From Magnolia sinica (Eukaryota; Streptophyta; Magnoliopsida; Magnoliales; Magnoliaceae): a stretch of DNA of 64,000 nt. Positions 12,277 to 23,339 of this stretch are shown here, one piece after another. The notes under the pieces were generated by a model. That model did not search any database. It was not told where the DNA came from and worked only from the letters and a program-made list of their open reading frames with translations. The stretch covers positions 52,927,658-52,991,657 of the forward strand of contig NC_080583.1 of the NCBI RefSeq assembly GCF_029962835.1, in the 5' to 3' direction. Positions within the stretch are counted from its first letter, which is position 1; each line of letters begins with the position of its first letter. Both the position numbers and the translations under genes were made by a program.

Positions 12277-12471
12277 AGATCATCTATAGGTTCAAGGGTT
12301 GTTTTAGGTCAAGGGTTAGGGTTACTAAGGCACCTCTTTTATCTATTCTTTGCTCCTTGATGCACTTGTCCTCTTATGTCTTTGGTCTTTAGCTTCAAAA
12401 GGCTCAACCGACTACATGACACAAGGACTTGCGTGATTGACAAACACGATGCATAAATCAGTACACTAACA
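12277..12471 (-). repeat. LTR fragment of a copia-type family, first ~195 bp only
   Basis: Read on the minus strand it starts TGTTAGTGTACTGATTT at 12471. It matches the first ~200 bases of the LTR whose right end is at 61029, with shared words such as 'gactacatgacaca' and 'ccaaggcacctc'-like sequence. The match stops exactly where the Tekay LTR ends, so the Tekay element inserted into this LTR, and the rest should lie left of the window. Confidence 0.7.
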
Positions 12472-14361
12472 CTTACCACCCTACCTGCCCCTTTATAGGC
12501 TCCAAACTGTACCTTTTAATGGGCAACACTTTAAGTGTCACTTACCACATGACATAATTTTGGGTCAATTGTCTTTAATAAGCCTTTGGGTTGGAGAGGT
12601 TCCTACGAGGCTTTTAGGTTAGTTCTAGGCTTGGATTAGGGCTTTAGGGTTAGACGAATACGGGGCTTCGATAGTCATTCATGGCTTGAGTTTTAATGTG
12701 ATCGATCGTCTCATGTTGGGTGAGGTGTTTACCCCAGGTTAGAGCAATCATACGTCTAGTTATGAAAATGTTTTATTACTATCGAAGTATCATAATTTAA
12801 AAATCAAGTGGAAAAAAAAAACTTTGGTGATTATAGTCCTATACACCTATCAATCTAATGCATTGTAGTGCAGTAGACTCATAAGGTCGTAGAAAGCACA
12901 AGGCAACTACTCAATTTAACGACTAGTCTTATAAGCAATCTTAGGAGATCGTACAACATCGGGAACTATTTTTTTTTAATATATCAAAGTGCATTAAGGG
13001 GATTCGCTGTAGAAAGTATAGGGGCACTAACCACTAAAAATCCAAACTTACAAACAAACCCAATGTTGGTTGTCGATCACAATGTGAAAGGTTGTGATTT
13101 TAATGTTTGTAATGCCATAGAAAGTGCGGGAATAAATTACAATGTTTTCCTCAACCTGTGAAGACATAGGAGTTACTCTTTAGCTAGTCAAGCTTTTCGA
13201 CATGACAATTAGGTCAAAATAGACCAGACCACATCTAGACCTAACTATGATGGTGGGGTGTCCACTTGCTTTGGCATTCAATTGCATGCAATTTCTACTA
13301 AAGAAGGGCATTTGTAGACACACTACACAGAATGAGAGAGACTACTTTAAGAACTTCAGTCAGACTTTAGAAGCAACCTCTGACTGACCCAGAAAAACGC
13401 TGCGAATCTAAATGGGTTGGAAAAAAAGAATCTATGGAGCTTCCCAAAATTGATTACTGGCCCCAATTGGTAAAATTAGAATTGAAAAGGTTAGATCTCG
13501 ATTGATTAACTGAACTCTTTAGACCTTCAGTTAACCTTTCACATGTTGAGTCAAACCAAGAAAAGGATAAAACAGACAGGTGTCTAAAGGGAATTTTAAA
13601 ATTAAAACATTGCACTTATCACTTAATAAGTGTAAGAAACATAAAATAACATTCTCTTCTCCCCATCTATCATAATATTACTACCAGTGAATCTATAAAA
13701 AGGGCTTAGTTCATTCGATCTAGGAGAGAATGCAAAGAGTTTTGAGGCAGTGCTAAGAGTGTAAGGCATAGGGGAGGTTCAAAGAGGTTCCAGGGATGCC
13801 TAAAAATTGCAAAAGGAGCTGGGAGGCTACCCAATCTTAGCAAGAAAAGAGGGAGAAAAATAATTAGCAGAAAACACTAAAGTCCAGAGTAGGGTTAGGA
13901 TCAGGGATATTTGACCATCTCTTTTGCAGAAAAAGGGTGTTTGACCTCCCAATTTTCTTCTCATATCTTGTTCCATTTCACGTTTCATCCCACACATTCC
14001 TTATGTGTCTACTCAATTTCTTATTTTCTTTCTTTTCTTTATAGATTACAGTTAGTCCACAGGCTTTATGGAGCCTTTTTAGATACAACTTCACTAAAAT
14101 ATATTTGAATCCCAAAAAACCCTAAAATCCCATAAAGTAAAGTCCATTAATCGATTTCTTTTCCAAATCTCTCCACATTTCATCTAAGAGGATGATAAAC
14201 AGAATAACATAACATACCGGAACTACCATTGTTGAAAGCTCGAGATGATTGCAGAAGATATATATTGTTGGCGGCCTTCCGCTCCCTCTCATAGCTTGTG
14301 CAATTAGACTATTGACACAAAAACTCGGTGAGGGGGAGAGGGGACCAAGGCTACTCTCTTA
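12472..14361. other. Intergenic stretch without a supported gene
   Basis: AT-rich sequence. A motif 'gtagaaag(c/t)(a/g)' recurs near 12890, 13008 and 13113. 'ctataaaaaggg' at about 13691 is followed by a purine-rich leader, which could be an old LTR promoter, but no partner LTR or coding sequence was found. The short ORF at 13911-14108 shows no family signature. Confidence 0.4.
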
Positions 14362-14978
14362 GGGGTCATTTGGCACCGTGGATTGGAGGGGATAGGAGGG
14401 GATTTGAGGGGGCTTCAAATCCTTTGGTTGTTTGGCAGCATAAAGTAACTAGGGGTTTCAAATCTAGGGGGTTTCCAATCCCCTCTTTGAGGGGGTTTGT
14501 AATCCACGGTGAGAGCCTGGATTACACCTAAAATCATTTCAATATTTGCAAGTGTAACATGTGTGTGACTATACACTATCATTCCATTGGGCACATGACC
14601 CACTAATGATGATCAACACCGTCCAAACATTGTCCATGTAAATTAACAATTAAAAATCGGTGGTTAGTCACTCCAACATGAACTTGTGCTTGTGGTCCAT
14701 CTGAGACTTGGAATTTCATCATTTTTGGGCAAAACATATATTTCAGCGGGCTTATCACAACCATTGTGTCTAAAATTACATATCTCACTAATTAGAGATA
14801 TTAAAGTTGATTTAGTAATTAAATTCATACTTCTAATAATATACCATAATATACCATGGATAGGTACTTTTGGATTAAAGTTGATTCACACTCCAAGGTA
14901 CCAAACACATTGGGAGGATTGCAAATCTAGGGGGTTTCTAATCCCGGGGGTTCCGAATCCACACTCCCAAATTGGTCC
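14362..14978. mobile_element. Tourist/PIF-Harbinger-like MITE, 617 bp
   Basis: Imperfect terminal inverted repeats (GGGGTCATTTGGCACCGTGG at the left; the right end read in reverse gives GGACCAATTTGGGAGTGTGG) are flanked on both sides by TTA (14359-14361 and 14979-14981). A TTA duplication and GGG..TTTGG ends are the hallmark of the PIF/Harbinger superfamily. Subterminal copies of 'gggg(g)tttc(a/c)aatc' recur at both ends. There is no transposase ORF, so it is non-autonomous. Confidence 0.75.
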
Positions 14979-16282
14979 TTATAACATTGGATTGACGGTA
15001 GAGATGCATACCCATTGTCAAAATCCACCCTCGAAACCCTCGCCTCCACGAGAGAGGAAACCAATTCAAATTACACCTCTTTAACAAAAAAGGTATAATA
15101 CTTTAGGGTACAAAGATAAAGTTGTATGCACTATATCTCTATGAGGTCCACCTGAATCCCATGCGGCCGATTCATTCCGTCTAATCCAATGCCCGACTAA
15201 GTAATGCTATGGGTGGCCCACAATTCTAATGGGAATCACATGTATTGCAGCTGAAAAAAAGTGTCTTACCCCTTCCTTTTTCATCATCGCCCTTTGAAAT
15301 TTATGGTTGCAAACCTATAGCACGAGTCATTCAAATTGAGAAATCTTGCGATTTCTTGATACTTAAATAACTATGTAGTTTATAACTGATCATGGATTTT
15401 GGACTTTTATTAGTTAGCAGTGACTCTAAATTCATTTAACTTGAGTCAATGCACCCTCGTCTACGCAACTGAAAGAAAAGAAAGTGAGCCCACCCTCGCA
15501 GATAGAGTTCATAATAGTACATGATGAAGTCAATATCATCCATCATGATGTACATTCCGAATCAAAGTCTTGATGCGATATTCCAATGCAAGTGTGAATA
15601 GGACTTAAACACAATAACCCGAGAAGATAATGAACACCTATACATCTATATAAGGTAGGACAAAGGCACAAGTTACCCGGCAATGGAGGCTGTTCATCCT
15701 AACCCTGTTGTTGGTTCCCATTACACGAGATATCATAAAACGTAATCACACGTTGCCCAATTCAATAAATGGTTATGGATGTTTAGATACTTAAGAATCA
15801 TTGGCTATAAGTCTCTCATTGCCCGAGGGTAATGTGTCCACCTTATATTCCCAATGGACACAAAAATCTCTCTATTGAACCCATATAATATCTATACAGT
15901 TAATTATACTCACCCTCTTTTTTCCAGTGGACACAGGAATTTCTCCCTTTTATCTCACATAATTTCAATTCCTTTAAAGCATTTCTCTCTCTTCAAATAT
16001 GACAAAAAAAAATAAAATTATTTCAAAAAAAAAAGAAAAGAGACAAAACTCAAAAATTACAAATAAGAGGGAAAAGAAGATCCAAGGCAGGAAAAAAAAA
16101 AGAAGAGCACCTAGTGAGCCATCCTATATGAGCCAATGGCCAAGAAGCTCAGGAAACTAAGAAATCCATAGACCATAAAACCAAAAGCCAATAACCCATG
16201 CCTAACCTCTCAATGGCTGGATTAAACGCATACCCGAGTTTAACAAGGACAGGGACTGCGTACCGAGTACTTGTTACGGTAT
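14979..16282. other. Intergenic stretch, no supported gene
   Basis: Unique-looking AT-rich DNA. 15140-15240 has words of the palindromic MITE family ('ggtggcccac') but no recognisable ends. Poly-A-rich DNA occurs at 16006-16110. No coding signature was seen. Confidence 0.4.
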
Positions 16283-16613
16283 AGCGTGCTGAGTAAACTC
16301 TATAAGGCCCACCGTGATGTACGTGTCTTATTCAGTCCGGCCGTCCATTTTTTCAGCTCTTTTAGAGTATGAGCCTCAAATTGAAGCGTTTCTTATGAAC
16401 AGGTTTGATGACAAATAACTATCAATGTGGACTCTAGGAAGGTTTCAACAGCGGACGTCTTTATACTCACAGTTTCCTGTGGTGTGGTCCAATTGAGAGT
16501 TGGAAATGCTTCAATATAGCCCTTACATGTTAAGATGAGCTGATAAAACGGATGGACGGCGTGGATAAGACCCATACATCATGGTGAGCCCCACAGAGTT
16601 TACTCGGTACGCT
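16283..16613. mobile_element. Palindromic MITE (331 bp) in the proximal promoter of the host gene
   Basis: Inverted ends of about 45 bp: the left reads AGCGTGCTGAGTAAACTC and the right, in reverse, AGCGTACCGAGTAAACTC, each followed by a 'CCCACC(G/A)TGATGTA' word. The inner arms are the family's 'gtggtccaattgagag' type. A third copy of the outermost word ('gcgtaccgagtac') lies at about 16257. The element ends about 85 bases before the TATA box of the gene starting at 16782. Confidence 0.75.
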
Positions 16614-16697
16614 CTCCGCGTTGGTTTAAAAAGCGGTAAGTAACGAACGCACGGCCGAGCTTACGCGCGCGGTCTAGTACGAGGGCATGATGTCAGT

Positions 16698-16704
16698 TAT
16701 ATAT
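16698..16704 (+). promoter_or_regulatory. Candidate TATA box of the host gene
   Basis: TATATAT lies 78 bases upstream of the chosen ATG at 16782, the usual distance for a short plant 5' UTR. The GC-rich stretch before it (16636-16680) is consistent with a core promoter. Confidence 0.45.
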
Positions 16705-16781
16705 CCATGGCCGATATTTGATTATCTATTTTATTATTGACAGAGGTGATATATGATAGGAAGGAAAGGAGAGGGAAGGAA

Positions 16782-17252
16782 ATGGAGAGATGGGATGAAG
16801 GGTTGGAGTGGGAAGAGGTGGAGCCCCCACAGTGTCAGTCCCATGTCAACAAGGAATGGGAAATGATGGGCGGCGACGATTGCTCCATCTTCCCTCCCAG
16901 CTCTCACGAAGGCCTCCCCATCTCCAACACCCTTGATGTAGGAGGAGCACCACCAGCAGCAGAACCCCCTCCATCAGTCGTCATCGATAGAGGAAGAGAT
17001 ATTGGAGAGCTGCCGGTTCAGCCAACATCACGGCCCTCCACTTTCACTCTCCTCCGTTTCTCCAAGCACCAATTTCACCTCATTCGCTCTAAGCTTCTTC
17101 TTATTCTCCGTCCTTTAACACCATGTCCGGTTTGGTCATTCGCCCCCGCCGCCATCACTCTACTGGGAGCATTAATTTATAGGTGTCGTCGCCGGGCCTT
17201 GTCCATGGACAAGGAATCCTCTATGCTTCTCCTCATCCGCGACAAGGATGAG
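16782..17252 (+). CDS. Host gene exon 1: small single-pass membrane protein of unknown function
   Basis: ATG 16782 opens 157 codons that end in GAG followed by a consensus donor (GAG|GTATGA). It joins in phase 0 to exon 2 at 47436, giving 185 residues. Residues 1-15 are acidic with WDEGLEWEEVE, and residues 42-46 read HEGLP. Residues about 116-133 (VWSFAPAAITLLGALIY) form one hydrophobic segment, followed by the positive stop-transfer cluster RCRRR (134-138). The end, MLLLIRDKDE, runs into a short amphipathic/coiled segment encoded by exon 2. I recall plant proteins of 180-250 residues with this same layout (acidic Trp-rich N-terminus, HEGLP-like motif, one membrane segment, LLIxxKDEKIxQLxxQIxxMN tail), annotated only as transmembrane proteins. 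I do not assign a function. The in-frame upstream codons (16737-16781) begin with TTG, so 16782 is the first usable start. A MITE sits just upstream. Confidence 0.8.
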
Positions 17253-18139
17253 GTATGAATCCTTGCATCTATATCCATGCATCTATTGATGATTCCTTAA
17301 TTTCCTGTGAAATTCATCTGCCAACAAGTCTTACATACTTTCCATCTCTGCTGTGGAGGCAGTTTTGGGCACTGAATTGAACTAAACTGCAATTTGATCA
17401 ATCCATTATAGAAAATGAAATGCTTAGGGGCCTATTTTGATGCCTGCAAGTTATTTAAGTTGTGATTTACAGTAAGTCAATTACAGGTGAAAGTCACTTG
17501 CTGGTAATACCGTTTGGATGTAAGCTGTAAGTCAGGTAAGTTGGTTTTGGTTGTTGTGTTTGTGTAACTGTAGGTTAGTTACAGGTAAGAAGTTGTATAT
17601 TCACACTAAGCAGAGCTTGGAGTAAGGAATTGTTCCAAAGATGTTATAATCACATAGGAAAGATTGTCACCAAATATGCCATTTTAAAAAAGTCTATCTA
17701 GAGAAATATTTGGGCCAATTCCTAGTCTAAACAAATTATCAGCTAGGCTATAAAAGTGGGCCCACAGATTTAAAATACCTATAATGTGGATTGGTAACTC
17801 AATATAAGCATTGGAAGAAACTAAAACCATTAACAGTAAATCCAACAAACAAAGTACATCAATAACATTCTCTTTAACTATACAAAACACATTAGTAAAA
17901 AACCATCACTCTCACAAGCAGAGAGGGGCTAACTCCACTTCGGTCATTTCCTCTTTATAATTGAGTTGTCAAATTATTGCAGTTTTGTTGCATGATCCTT
18001 CTCTCTCGCTTTGAACTCTCACTTCCTATTTGTTTATACTTGCTAACATTTTAAAATAGGCACTTACTCACTCTCATACCCAAACTTGTTGTCGCTTTGT
18101 GTCAGGCTGCCAAGTGTCATGAAGATATGCTCAAACAAG
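17253..18139. other. Start of the giant intron; possible MITE remnant
   Basis: 'TTAGGGGCCTATTTTGATGCC' near 17425-17445 resembles a PIF/Harbinger-type terminus and is followed by 'gtaagt(c)agttacag' repeats up to about 17600. No matching right terminus was found. No coding sequence was seen. Confidence 0.3.
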
Positions 18140-18775
18140 CATTCATAAAGATATGTTGTTTTAAATAGTGAATAGCGTGTAGTATAGTGTTCAACCGTTT
18201 GAAGTGCGAGGCTTATGCTACATTGTGTGTAGCTACATGCTACTTCTAGAATTTTAGTTAAGGTTGTGCTTGGTTGCACCAAATATCATGAATTTTTTTA
18301 TTTTTTATTTTTATTTTATTTTATTTTATTTTATTTTTTGATATTTTGCACCAAATTAATCTAATTATAATGAAATTTAATAAAATTTAAAGATATTTGG
18401 TGCAACCAAACATGACCTAAAATAATAGGAAAAACATGCAAAGATCAAGTATAAAGGTAAAAGAGCGCAACTTAATTGATTTAATACTATTACTTGTATT
18501 ATTTTTACTTAAATCATTGTAAGCATTGACTAATTTTTATTAAGAAAATGAAAAATGTAACAAATTATTGAAAACATTAATTAATTTTCATGTTTTAGTA
18601 AAAAATAACTTGTAGTGTAACATTGTAAGTTACATAGCATGTACCATAGGCTATGTAGCATATGCAAAATTAGCATGTTGTTTAGGCTACACGTGACTTA
18701 AGCTATTTTTATGAGTTACATGGGATTAAGGCTAAGCAACGCTACGTAGCGTAAGTTACAAGCTAACATAGCGGT
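18140..18775. mobile_element. Non-autonomous element rich in palindromic GCTACGTAGC-like words, with a nested MITE
   Basis: Both sides consist of permutations of 'ctatgtagc / gctacgtagc / gtaagttac' (18160-18250 and 18600-18775) in opposing orientation, with an AT-rich interior. The Tourist-like MITE 18262-18417 splits its left part. The class is uncertain; Mutator-like ends are one possibility. Confidence 0.4.
18262..18417. mobile_element. Tourist-like MITE, 156 bp
   Basis: Terminal inverted repeats GGTTGTGCTTGGTTGCACCA (left) and, in reverse, GGTCATGTTTGGTTGCACCA (right), flanked by TAA at 18259-18261 and 18418-18420. The interior is mostly TTTTA repeats. Size, ends and target duplication all fit Tourist/PIF-Harbinger. 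Confidence 0.75.
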
Positions 18776-21752
18776 CTTTTTGTTTTCATCCATTTATTCT
18801 CTACACATGTTCATATCAATTTTCTGACAGCCAGTATCTGAGTGAATTGTTTCCTGAGGTAAAGTAGTAGGCAGTGGACAGTGAACTAAGTCCGAAAGTT
18901 AGAATGCCCATTTTGAGGGCTAATTGGATCAAACAAAATGTCCACAGGCATCCCTCCTCTAGATAACAAATGTCTGAAAGTGTCTCTTGTACCACATCCT
19001 GTACCTGTTGGATTCCATATATGTTTAACAACCCATTGGCCCTAGATAACTTGTACACTAGCATTTTCAGAAGAGCGGGGATCAGATGAATATGAAAATT
19101 TACTGCCCACAAAAGTGACTTGTGTGTTGGTCAAAAGCTATATTTGTTTTGATAGGGAAGCAGATGCTCAACTGACTGAAGCGTGAGGGGAAGTTGAGGC
19201 TGATTGGGTGTGGGAGGGGGGAAGCATTCGTTTCATAATGTTGGCAGGTATAAACACCTATGAAGCAGGTGTAGGAGTAACACATTGGGTGGAAGTTCTT
19301 GTAATCAAGCGCGGACCTCTTTGAGAAGATACCATGGAATGCATCTGAGTGGTGTATTTTGAAAGTGAAGGTTTGTGGAATTGTTTATTGAAAAATAAAT
19401 CAAGTGTGCGGATGTTGCCTGACTGCTTAATTGTTTGATGTTCAGTTACCATTGGTGGTAGATTAGGAAGTCGGCTGCTTGAGAACAAGTGGTGCAAAAT
19501 ACTTTTATGGCCAAAAGGGTTGGGCAGGAAATAAGCAAGAGCAGCAACAGAATTGTAAGAACTTAGTTTAGGAACTGAAGTGTCTCGAAATGACAATCCA
19601 AAGCATGAGTGGCACCTTAAGTTGAAGATTCATGCAGGTATGGTGTAATTTAAGTTGTTGTTGTGGAGATACATTAGGTTTCCACATGAAATACCTTTGC
19701 TTAATTAGGGTGTTCTATGATTGGTGGCATGTGACCACTTGACAATTATTTGGGATGAGTGTGTGTATTGCTATTATCCGTATTTCTTCTTGCTCAGCCT
19801 TAATATTTTCTGATATTGTTTCAGGATGCCTGCTAACAATCACAATCAGCTAGTTGCTTCTTTTGAGGTTTAAAATTTTTTTGGCATGGAATCTGTACAC
19901 TAGTATACTTCCAGTTAAGTGGTGATCTTGGGATACTTAATAATATATAGGAGCTAGAGTTTCTAGAAAGTAAAAATTGAAAATGTAGCATGCCAACATC
20001 TATATTGCAAGTGAAGAAATTTGGATGTGAGGCATTGCAAGAGGTTTTATTGCAAATAGAGGATTCTCTTTTGTTTAATGCAAAAATAAGAGGTTTTGGA
20101 TAGAAAGAGTTGTCATTACATTAGAATAAATGTTAAAGAGGACAAGGTGAAATTCCAAAGAATGCCCCATTCAGGGTACAAAAGTTGCCCGTAGTAACAG
20201 TGTAGGCATAGTAAGATGATTTGGGCGCAAGCAACATTTGGTCCATTTCTAAAATCTTAACATTTATGATTTGAATCTTCCAATGTTATGTGATATAATT
20301 TGAATCCCTTTCTCCAAAAATCCTTATTGCATCTTATGATTGTTGGTTCATTTCTTAGTATGATGATAATGATGTTCATGATGCTTGTTTGCACATGATT
20401 TTCATAATTATGAACTTGTGTTTTTGAAACAATGATCTCATTAGATCAACTTGATCACTGATCAGACATTATTAAGTTCATTAATTTTTATTTAAATTCT
20501 GGATGCAGATATCTCTCAAAAAGTTTTTTTTTCCCTGACATTTCTCGATTTTTCATAATATTTTGCAAGTATTCTAAAGTATGTTGAACAAATATTATGA
20601 TTTACAATATGATTTGCTGTTCAATTTGATCTCTAATATCATTTATGATCTGAATTTGATTTTTAGAACATTGGTTTAAGTCAAAATCAGCCAAAAGGTG
20701 GGGTGTGTGTGTGTGTGTTGGGGGGGCGGGGGGGGATGCAAAACCGGCAAATGATTATTTAGCTGGGCAAAAAATTGTTCATAAGCAAAAGAATGACACA
20801 GATTATAGACACGTTGACTGTGGAGACCCTAAAGACTCATCTTAGTCCCCTTTGTTAATCAACTCTGCTTCTTTTTATTGCTAAAACCAGCCTACTTTCT
20901 GCCATGCAAAATTCCCCAATACATAGCTGGAATACTTCCTCTTGTTTACAGCATCTGCTCATAACCAAAACACATTCTACAGACTCATAAAAGGTAAAAA
21001 ATAAATAGAAATCTCCGAGTTTTGTTTGAACTAGAGCTCAAGATATCCTCAATTAGTGTCAGTGTCACATCGAGGAGGGTCCTTTACTGCCTTTGTTACA
21101 TCACTTTTTCCCCTTTTAGTCAAGGATTTGTGGGTGCCTGTTGGCTCATGTTGACCGAATTGGCCCCTCACCATTTGTATGATCTTGCCCTTGAGTTCTA
21201 ATCATCATAGACCTTTGGCTTTTCATGTATCTTTGTATTGTTGCAAGTACATTCCTACTGTGGTTCCGCTGCCTTTAAGTGATACTGAATTTTAGAACTA
21301 TTGGATGATTGGACCTCTCTTTTCTAAGCATGAATTCTACCTCTTCATTTAGCTAATTTGGCATGTCGTGGCCTCCTTGCTCCAAAACTTCGGTGTTGTT
21401 TTCACTTGCGATAGATGTTGGGATGGTTTTCTTAGAGTTTCTCGTAAGTGTTCTCTTTTAATTCGACATGTGACATGGTCAAATTTTTTCCTTCTGTAGT
21501 TGCTTGTGAACAAAAAAGTCTTCTTACCAACAATAAACCACTACTGTATTGTCTTGATTGAACACTTGGAAATGTTGATGGAGATCAATATCTACTTCGT
21601 ATTTTGTTTTATTCACTTCCAACTTGTTTTGATATCTTCATGTATCACATGAAGTCATGTCACCATTACCTTCACATCTTCATTCACCGCATGAAGTCAT
21701 TCTACCATTACATTTGCATCATTGATCATCTTCTCGATACTTGGAAAAGTGA
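18776..21752. other. Intron interior without recognised features
   Basis: AT-rich DNA. Short ORFs at 18816-19112 and 19258-19596 (minus) have no family signature and low-complexity translations. A GT/G-rich run lies at 20703-20736. I could not link this stretch to any element. Confidence 0.4.
20703..20736. repeat. (GT)n / poly-G simple repeat
   Basis: Eight GT units followed by two runs of G, directly visible. Confidence 0.9.
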
Positions 21753-23000
21753 TGTAGGACCGATGCATGAACCAAATATCATTTGAGATCAAGTAGCAAA
21801 ATTAAGATAATTAACAAAAAAACACAAACATTGCCACAATCATCACAAATACCATGAAGACCAAAAGAATATCATGCATAATCCTAGCCTAGGTTACCAA
21901 CATCGTCACACGAGATCATTAAATAAAATGAAACTAGGATATAATGGACGTAAGGACATCCAATTAACATAGGGTATAGTCTATTTCAAAGTAGAAGGCC
22001 TAATACAAGCTAGGGTTAAATTAGGGTTAAGGGAATTGGGGAAATATAGGAATTAGGGTTTATGGGATCAAATTGGCTGAATGGATTAAAAGGTTCATAG
22101 GTTAGGATGTGGGAATTAGGGTTTTGGATAGAAGGGGTGTACGAATTTTGGGTGAATGGAAGAATGGGAAAAGTTAGGGTTAGGTAATTTGGGAAAGTAG
22201 GAAAGTTGGGGATTTTAGGTTTAGGGTTAGGGTTTTGGAAAAGAGAAAAAAGGGGTTTTGATTTCAAGGGTAATGGGAAAGTTAGGCTTAGGAGAAGATG
22301 AAGATTTAGGATGGGAGAATCGAAAAACTTTGAAGAAAATACCTTGATGGAGGAAAAATGGATGATGATGTCGGGATAGATGGAGACCTTGCACCTCAGT
22401 TGATGAAGATTAGCCTCACCCCAATCTCCTATCCAAATTATTTGGAAGTATCTTTAAATCTCATGAAGGCGGAAGAAGAATAAGAAAAAGAGCAAAGCTT
22501 TTTTTTTTTTTTTTACAAAATCCAATGGGAGAGGTCACACACCCCTCCTCTTTTTATAGCTCCAAGAAGTTTCAAAAATTACAAATATCACCGTCCTGTG
22601 AATTTTAACGAAAATAGCCGTAGTCTAAATAAAATAAACTAAATCACTCATGATGGTGTCCAAACTTAGCATAAACAAAACTGAATCCTATAAGTTGATA
22701 CAGTTTAAGAAAAATTAGTGCGGACGATCCATGATCAATGGCCCGATCATGTGATCCAACGGCCCGATGGTCACATCCCTCCAATCCAATAGTCTGGATC
22801 ACTTCATAAAGCAACCCATATGCATCTTCCCAGTATGGGGTCTTCCAGATGCTCATACATGCACATGGGGTCTTTAACATGATCAAGGATACTTGCCTAG
22901 CCACAAGGAAATTGATATGGCCCGCCTTCTCCTCTGATACGTATGCAAAGGTATGCCGTATACGTGACATGATGTCCTCATCAAAAAGTAAGCAACTGTA
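21753..23000 (-). repeat. LTR-like remnant, minus strand; outer border uncertain
   Basis: Read on the minus strand it ends ...CGGTCCTACA at 21753 and is followed by a sequence like a degraded primer-binding site (CCAAGTATCGAG). A TATA-like 'gctataaaaagag' is at about 22550-22560, followed by a poly-T and pyrimidine-rich leader with many 'aaaccctaa' words (22020-22230). These are the usual parts of an LTR promoter, R and U5. No partner LTR or coding domain is adjacent, so it may be a solo or truncated LTR. The left end is the better supported. Confidence 0.4.
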
Positions 23001-23339
23001 GAGTGTGTTTTATATACAACCATAAATAATATCCAATGAAGTATTTTGCATTTGTTGATTCTTGGAGGTACTCTGCTTGAGAGATGCATAGATCTTTCTA
23101 TGGTGGTTTGTCACTAGCAAGAATCTATAATGAGTTTCACACATTATTTTCTATTTCTATATGTTTGTTGGTCTGTGGATGGGAGGCACTACATGTCTGT
23201 ACTTCACATTGGGCTAAAGTTGCACGAATTGTGAAGTGATGCATCAACAAATTCGAGTGCGGGATGCGGGGACACATCTATTTTAAAATGTTATCAAGAA
23301 TAAATAGTGCGGAAGATTTGTGCTGTCTGGCGAGTATTA

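Noticed and set aside
16737-16781. Fifteen extra N-terminal codons for the host gene
   Set aside because: The frame begins with TTG, not ATG; ATG 16782 is the first normal start.
22016-22267. Many 'ttagggtt' words, as in an interstitial telomere repeat
   Set aside because: Spacing is irregular and the words are mixed with 'gggaattgggg' and others; it fits a plant 'aaaccctaa' leader on the minus strand better than TTTAGGG arrays.
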